From: Synaphobranchus kaupii
Taxonomy: Eukaryota > Chordata > Actinopteri > Anguilliformes > Synaphobranchidae
Assembly (NCBI GenBank): GCA_029718625.1
Contig: CM056380.1
Span: 110,986,302 to 111,050,301, forward strand
Direction: 5' to 3'
Length of the DNA stretch: 64,000 nt
Part shown: piece after piece, positions 58,143 to 64,000 of the stretch
How the letters are laid out: the number at the start of each line of letters is the position of its first letter
How positions within the stretch are numbered: the first letter of the stretch is position 1
The notes under the pieces: model-generated
Told to the model about the DNA's origin: nothing
What the model saw: the letters and a program-made list of their open reading frames with translations, nothing else
Database searches by the model: none
Program-made: the position numbers and the translations under genes

Positions 58143-60663
58143 CTTGGCATAGGCTAGGATTTCTGACAAACATGTCAGCAGGATATGGTTTATTGAAGTT
58201 GCTACTTAGGCTATGAAGTATTAAATTAATCCTCCCATCAGGATAGAAATGTTTTGTCATAGGATAAAGGTGATAACTCAGAATAACTTTTTGTAGCACA
58301 GGCCACCTTTCAATTTACCTGAAGTAAAGCACCAGAGTCATGTTTATCAAAAATGGATCATTATTTATTAGAAAGTTTAGAATACAAAAATGAGGTAAAT
58401 GAGGTAAAGGATGCATTCACTAAAGGATTTAAAGCTGTGTTCACTAACATTTTGCTCAAGTGAATTCAATCAGTTCAGTAGGCCTATACCACACAAGGTG
58501 CACTCTAGCACTGCAACTGTTAACACTACCGATATTGTACTGGTAAAGAGAGAATTCACCTAGTAAAGACTCATTCTAAAATGGTAGGAGGCTAATTACC
58601 AGCATCTTCCATATACAGCTAACATGAGGATTATATCACTCCCAAACAGAGTTGGGAGCGTTGCTTGGAAATTGTAATATATTACATATTACTAGTTACT
58701 TTTTTTTAAAAAGTAAAGTGTTATATTACTATATTACGTATTTGAAAATACGTTGGGTTTCGGTTAAAAATACCCTATAATTTGGGCTAATTTTGAGTCG
58801 CCATTTGGCTGGAAAGTCTTACAAGATCTGGCAACCCTGCGCCCCACTCTTGCGCTAACATGTTGTTTTTGTTGTATTTGAAGGAAAGCATCAGTGAAGC
58901 TGCACCTCATGACATAGCAGGACTTTTCCTTTCTGATCCCTGGAGTTTACATCTCTGTAGTTGTCTGTGGTGCTGCTTATACGAGAGGAGGAGGGGCGAT
59001 AGATTGGGAGACGCGAACCCACATTGTGATGCCCAATACATCGCCGGTTAGGCACGTCCTTTCTTTTGAAATAAAATCTTGTTTCTTTTGAAGTAAAATC
59101 CACTGATTTTACTTGTCTCAAACTTATTTATTTATAGGGCTATTTAAGGAATGGTTTTTATGGGTCATTTCCAAATATATAAAAATAAGTAAATTAAAAA
59201 TAAATAAATAAACGTAAATATTGTTGCATCTAAGATCACTATAAAAAAAAAAAACAATCAGTGGTTATGGTAACCGTAAAATGAAATGAATACTAACACG
59301 AAAAATTTAATAAAGTATGTGATTTATGGGCTTAACCGTCTACGACTGGTCTGGAGTAATTGTTAATCTGCAAGCGTTTGTAATGACGTCTTAAGTTAAG
59401 ATGCTTTTGGGAAACGCACCCAAAGTTCAAAAAGCTTCGTACGAAGGGTTTTACGACGTCTTAAGATGGATTCTGACCAAATCCGGCGATGACGCATGAG
59501 AACCATAGACTGTATAAAAATATGGACAAAGCCACTGTGACGTCACCCATTGCCTTTCCACGGCCTCGTAAAAACTGAATTGAAGCTCGGAAATCTTTTT
59601 CGCCGGCCGTTTGTACAAACTGCGCCTGCTCCGTGGAGCCGAAGTGACCTTGGCTTGGAGCAGGGTCAACCACAGAACTATATAAAGCCCATGACCTGAC
59701 CAAACCCACCATTTTGCAAAACAAACTCGCGGTAAACTTCCTTAAGTTGCTAATGTTTTATAATATAACATTTAATTTTCATCCTCGATTTTACTGTGTC
59801 ATTTATTTGCATTGAATGTGTGGTATTTGTCACATAATTAACGTTCATTCAGTTATCTTCAATTTATATTCAGCTAACATCAGCTAATTTGATTAGCTAG
59901 ATAGCATACCAGCTGAGCTCGGTAGCCAAGCTAGACGCAATGCATCACCACCATTGCTAACCGCTAATTAACTCGACTGTGGCAGAGCAGTCTGTCACGG
60001 TTTGCCGCAGCATGAAACCCTGTTCTGAAAACTCTTCCAGATAAAGTGGGGATTAAGGTTAGTGGGTTCACACGCTAGCTAAAAACACAGTAGCTACATC
60101 GTAGCTGGCATTAACTTTCATCTGCATCCTGTAACCTAATCACAAACATTTACAAACGCAGACTCCGTATTCTTTTCCGATAAATTATTGGTTTTATTTT
60201 AAACATCCCCGTATTGAATCAGTACAAACATACCGCTAACACTTTGGCTCTATTCCCCGCACATTTTCGTAATTTTTGAGACCTAAAAAAATTATCCAGG
60301 TGTAGAAATATCCGGTTAGATTTCTAGCTAGAGCACCTGGCTAACGTTAGTAACGTTAGCTAGGCAATCACGATAGCTAGCGAACTTATATGGCCAGTCA
60401 GCAAGGATTACTTGACAGCAAGGATAACTGTTAAATTAAAATGGCTTGCCATAAGCTATCGTTAGCTTGCTAGCTAAATGTTAAAATGACTTGCCATGAG
60501 ATATCGTTAGTTTGCTAGCTAGCTAACCCAGCATTGCTAAGCAATGGTAACGTTCATGACAGGGGAGTACAGGGGGAGTACATAACAGGGGGCTATTGCG
60601 TACTGGAGGGGTTGGAATAGCCAAATTAATATCTAAATTGATAAGGTTATACAGGTTATACAT
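58143..60663. other. Intergenic repeats, no gene recognised
   Basis: Contains a transposon-like end near 58648 (agttgggagcgttgcttgg), relatives in either orientation of sequence near 1.8 kb (58860-58900; 59490-59570, with tgacgtcacccattg), and CTAGC-rich intergenic sequence at 59880-60540. No host exon was recognised. Confidence 0.45.
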
Positions 60664-62004
60664 TGTAACGTCCCGTTCCCATCCAGTCCGGTTTCCATGT
60701 TTTACCTTCTCCCTCCGTGTCATGTTTGATTCCCCTGTCCATGTTTTCCCCCTTGCTACAGGCTGGGCGTTTCCCCTCTGTTTGTTTCTCTCGGTTTCCC
60801 ACTTTGGTTTCCACCTATCTCTTTCCCCTCTCGTGGCATTCATCCCGCACCTGGTTAATTAATCAATCACCCTCGGTTACATTCCTCACGCTTTCGTTAT
60901 TGGTTTCAATTTCACTCCCCTATTTAACCCATCTGCTGTCTCCCCTCCAGTGTTGGTTCATTACTTGTGTTGCCCTCCCGACCCTGTTTGCTGCTCTTTA
61001 ACTAAACTACTTTGTGTGTTTCCTGGTCTTCAGGTTTCTAGTCATGTTTTACTGAATGCTTGGTTACGGGTTAATACCTGTTCAGCTTCCAGTTTTCCTA
61101 CCCTCCAGTTTGGTAGCTATTTAGCCCTAACAAATTGCTGCTTGTTTGCTTCTAACCTGTCTCCCTCTAATTACCAGCTGTTCCTGCTTCTACCAGTCTG
61201 TAGCTGTTAGTCTCCGTTTGTGTGTGTTACGGTACCTCCAACTCCAGCTCGCATTGAGTCCGCAGTTGGGTGTTCTGCCTCGCTATCCTGCAGTGGTTCC
61301 TGTCCGGCCGTGGCTACCCCCATTGCTGCGGTTACGGTCCCAGGTTCCGCAGTAGTTCAGCCACCCCAACCGGTCCCGCCTGAGCTCCGCCACACAGCTC
61401 TACCCAACCGAGCTCTACCAGTTACCTACCTCTGTATCCAGCCCAGTACCAGTTGGACCTCCCGGTCCAGTTCCAGTCCGGTTCCGGTTCGGAACTCACC
61501 TCCTGTCAAAGTCCAGTTCCGGCTTGGAACAACCCCGTTGTTCCTGTGATCCAGTTCCAGTTGGACCTCCCGGTCCAGTTCCAGTCCAGTTCCGGCTCGG
61601 AACTCACCTCCTGTCAAGTCCAGTTCCGGCTTGGAACAACCCCGTTGTTCCTGTGATCCAGTTCTAGTTGGACCTCCCGGTCCAGTTCCAGTCCAGTTCC
61701 GGTGTGAAGTTCACCCCCAGTTTAAGTCCAGTTCCGGTTTGGAACAAACCCGCCGATTCCGTGATCCAGTTCCTGAGTGGACCCCCCGATCCAGTACAGT
61801 CCAGTTCCGGCTTGGAACCGCTTCCTTCATAAGAGTCCAGCTCCGGCTTGGAGCAGTTCGTTTAGGACTTTCTAACCCCTGTAATTCTGTGTTTTCCTTT
61901 CTGTACAGCTTAGGGACTACCCCTAAGCTTAAAATAAAGATCCATTCTGTTAATCTGTCTCCTGGTCGTTGCACTTGGGTCCAGCCCGTATTGGGATCGT
62001 AACA
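60664..62004 (+). mobile_element. Probable solo LTR, 1.34 kb
   Basis: Starts TGTAACG and ends CGTAACA, the TG...CA rule with a short imperfect inverted repeat. Inside are ctatttaaccc (TATA-like, about 60921) and AATAAA at about 61935, 70 bp before the end, in the order of an LTR promoter and poly(A) site. GC-richer than its surroundings. No gag/pol in the window and no clean target duplication. A Gypsy-type LTR is my guess. Confidence 0.55.
61440..61850 (+). repeat. ~108-bp minisatellite inside the LTR
   Basis: agttggacctcccggtccag recurs at about 61451, 61559 and 61666 (108 and 107 bp apart), with a degenerate fourth unit. Sub-units are built on ccagttccgg. The Pro/Val/Gln-rich open frames here come from this repeat. 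Confidence 0.85.
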
Positions 62005-62494
62005 GGTATGGAGCAATTGATTTGAGATACTTAACCCATAGTTTGGCTGCTTGCTCCGAGACACTGGGCCTGTAGTGTAGCTGCAACATCCCCTTCTGTC
62101 TCATCTTACGAAACAGTATTTTTTTTCGTAGTAGACACATCATAGCTCACTCCAACCAAAATGAATATGTGATGACAAACATGTTGAAGATGAGCGGGTA
62201 AGGCACTCAATTTATTATGCTACGAACTGCGTCCACAAAACAACAGCTTGTTCACGGTAGGATACTAAGGAATGTTCTCCATCGACTTCCACTCAAAAAT
62301 ACAGCGTGTCTCCCTGTCCCAAGCATAGACTGTATAAAAATAGGTCCCGCCCCTCCGAGTGAGGGCAGTGAGAACCATATAGAACCTATCTATGCCAGTG
62401 ATCCCAGGACTCAACCTGTCCCTCTGATTCGTCCTGAACAAATGTTAATACCCTGTCCAAACGACACAATATTTAAAAAAATCAGCACATGCAC
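62005..62494. other. Intergenic, no gene recognised
   Basis: Holds another copy of the atagactgtataaaaata motif (about 62326), also seen at 59505. Otherwise no supported feature. Confidence 0.4.
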
Positions 62495-63402
62495 AGGCAT
62501 TAGATGAGGGAAAGGCACCTATTGCAATTAAATTTTTTTGTGTAAAAAATTTATTGACTGAGTATTTTGACCACATTGCTGCCATTGACTTACATGGGGA
62601 AAGACCTATACTGGAGCCAACCGCAGTGGCGCTAGTGAGCAACGGCACAATGGCCGCTCCCAGCCCAACCAGGAAGTGAGCTTCAAAACGAAAGCCCAGG
62701 CTGTGTTCAGAATCGCTCCCTATTCACTATATAGTGCACTATTTAGGGTATCGGCCATTTTGTAGGGTGTCCAAAATTCAAAATGTCAATTTGACACCCT
62801 AAATAGTCCACTCAATATCCCCCACAATGCACCACAAAATGTAGGGTACAAACGATGTACACTACATGACCGGAGTTTTTTTTTTGTCAAGATGGCGATG
62901 GCTGAGCCTGCGCTCGTCTACAAATGTAAATATAAATGCAAGTTTCATCTTGTAGCCTATATTAAATCAGTTTAATCGGCTTTATAACCGAAATATAAAT
63001 AAACACGGTAGATTAAATATATTACAAAGTGTTAGCTATTTTTTTAATTTAACAATTATTACTGTTTAATGGAAAATGCAACTTAATTAGCTAGCTAGCT
63101 ACCTAGTTACCTAACTTACCTATCTACCTACAACGAGACAACAAAACCCTTGATCAAAATTTAAAAAGAAAACTTTTTTACCGTTTCTTGCATGCTTTCT
63201 CACCAAGCCGGTGACCGCTGTCACGCAAGCGTCGCGCGTTGCTAAGTAACCTATTCAGACTATGTAGTGTCCGAAATCACCTCCTTCTTTTCCACCTGTG
63301 AATCCCTATCTAGTGCCCTATGTAGATTCCCTAAGTAGTGTATAGGGAGGGAGTGAATAGGGAGCGATTCCGAACACAGCCCCAGTCTTGGCCCCTTGAT
63401 GA
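62495..63402 (+). repeat. Dispersed repeat, copy 2, split by a TIR element
   Basis: Homologous to 57926-58142 but interrupted at 62700-63380. The continuation cagtcttggccccttg resumes at 63383. Confidence 0.8.
62700..63380. mobile_element. 681-bp TIR element with 5-bp target duplication
   Basis: The 28-bp TIRs (gctgtgttcagaatcgctcc...) match with one mismatch. cccag flanks both ends (62695-62699, 63381-63385). The intact site is seen in the repeat copy near 58.13 kb. No transposase. Same TIR style as the elements at 1517 and 3274. Confidence 0.9.
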
Positions 63403-64000
63403 GAACGCGCCGGACCCCCAAACTGTGCGTTTGGAGGGCGGTGCTATTAGACGGGTTTAGTAGCCTACGAGGAACATTAATGGCACCTGATTGGTTAGAC
63501 GTATTTTGCCTGCGTTTTCAAACCGAACAATATGGCGGCCTGTTAATAAACTTTCTATTATACCATTTAACCGGTCCACTAAAATACGTTTCTGAAAACA
63601 TTTGAGGTCACAAATAGTATATGCAGTTGCTAAATATTGATTCATATTTGATCTAAAACGCCTACTTTGACCGTTTGATCCGAGTTTCGCAAGCAACGGC
63701 GGACGCATTCATTTGCCTTAAGTAGGCTAGTTTTGGAATCTATCCTATGCAAATTCAGAACCGGCGAATGTACCACACAGTCGCCGCGCCACATCCATCA
63801 TGCACCGTGCGATCGCATCGCATCCTCTCCATAGAAAATCAATAGAATGCGTCCGATCGATGTACATCGCCGGATTTGGTGAGAATGCACCTTTAGCCTA
63901 AAGCTGTCAAGTTGCATTAAATAATTTAGGAAAGTTTGGATAGCATTGCTTTGGAATAGAGCTAGTTTATTTAGTGTGAGCTACGATAGGCAATATTGTT
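63403..64000. other. Right edge, no gene recognised
   Basis: Moderately AT-rich. Short open frames on both strands lack any recognisable domain. Confidence 0.4.

Noticed and set aside
59451..59724. Minus-strand frames near 59.5-59.7 kb resembling the frame near 1.8 kb
   Set aside because: The similarity is at the DNA level between copies of a dispersed repeat (tgacgtcacccattg region), not a conserved protein.
61220..62002. Pro/Val-rich open frames on both strands near 61.2-62.0 kb
   Set aside because: They arise from the ~108-bp minisatellite inside the LTR-like element and have no independent coding signal.

Overview
The window looks like teleost fish nuclear DNA. It has multi-exon vertebrate genes with GT-AG introns, L2-type LINE sequence, a 5S-rRNA-derived SINE, many hAT-like and other short TIR elements, fish-style simple repeats, and two 500-base N gaps (17335-17834 and 42003-42502). 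Nothing in it is bacterial, and there is no operon or CRISPR.

1-14.1 kb: the 5' end of a WDR11 orthologue on the + strand. Six exons (335-420, 6951-7062, 9255-9409, 9830-10003, 10770-10957, 13971-14136) encode about the first 293 residues. Intron 1 holds a long hairpin, two nested-transposon stacks and a decayed LINE fragment. 14.1-20.3 kb: degraded L2 and hAT-like pieces, an N gap, a 1.07-kb CAGTGTTTCC-ended element, then two exons (19299-19421, 20162-20262) of an arachidonate 5-lipoxygenase (ALOX5) gene on the same strand. The rest of WDR11 and the rest of ALOX5 are absent. All three reading-frame breaks in these exons are a single extra C or G in a short C/G run, which suggests consensus errors and perhaps a mis-join.

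21.0-27.4 kb: a 6.4-kb element with ~800-bp terminal inverted repeats and a target-site duplication. It carries an 11-exon, partly broken gene for a G2E3-like HECT-family protein. The gene's first exon lies inside the left TIR and is mirrored in the right TIR. No transposase was found. This is the most unusual single object in the window.

28.1-57.9 kb: an AT-rich ~180-bp satellite. Its flanks are diverged (28.1-28.9, 35.9-36.3, 37.2-38.8 kb) and its core is homogenised (38.8-57.9 kb). Each monomer carries a ~20-bp perfect dyad. The core is organised as ~1.79-kb ten-monomer units inside a ~6.08-kb tandem duplication, and a truncated 5S-SINE has been amplified along with it. A 7-kb block with a 0.97-kb TIR element and a nearly complete L2-like LINE (30.8-34.7 kb), and a 0.9-kb possible solo LTR, interrupt the diverged flank.

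57.9-64 kb: intergenic repeats, with a dispersed repeat present twice, a 1.34-kb probable solo LTR containing a ~108-bp minisatellite, and a 681-bp TIR element whose empty site is visible in the other repeat copy. No protein-coding host gene was recognised here.
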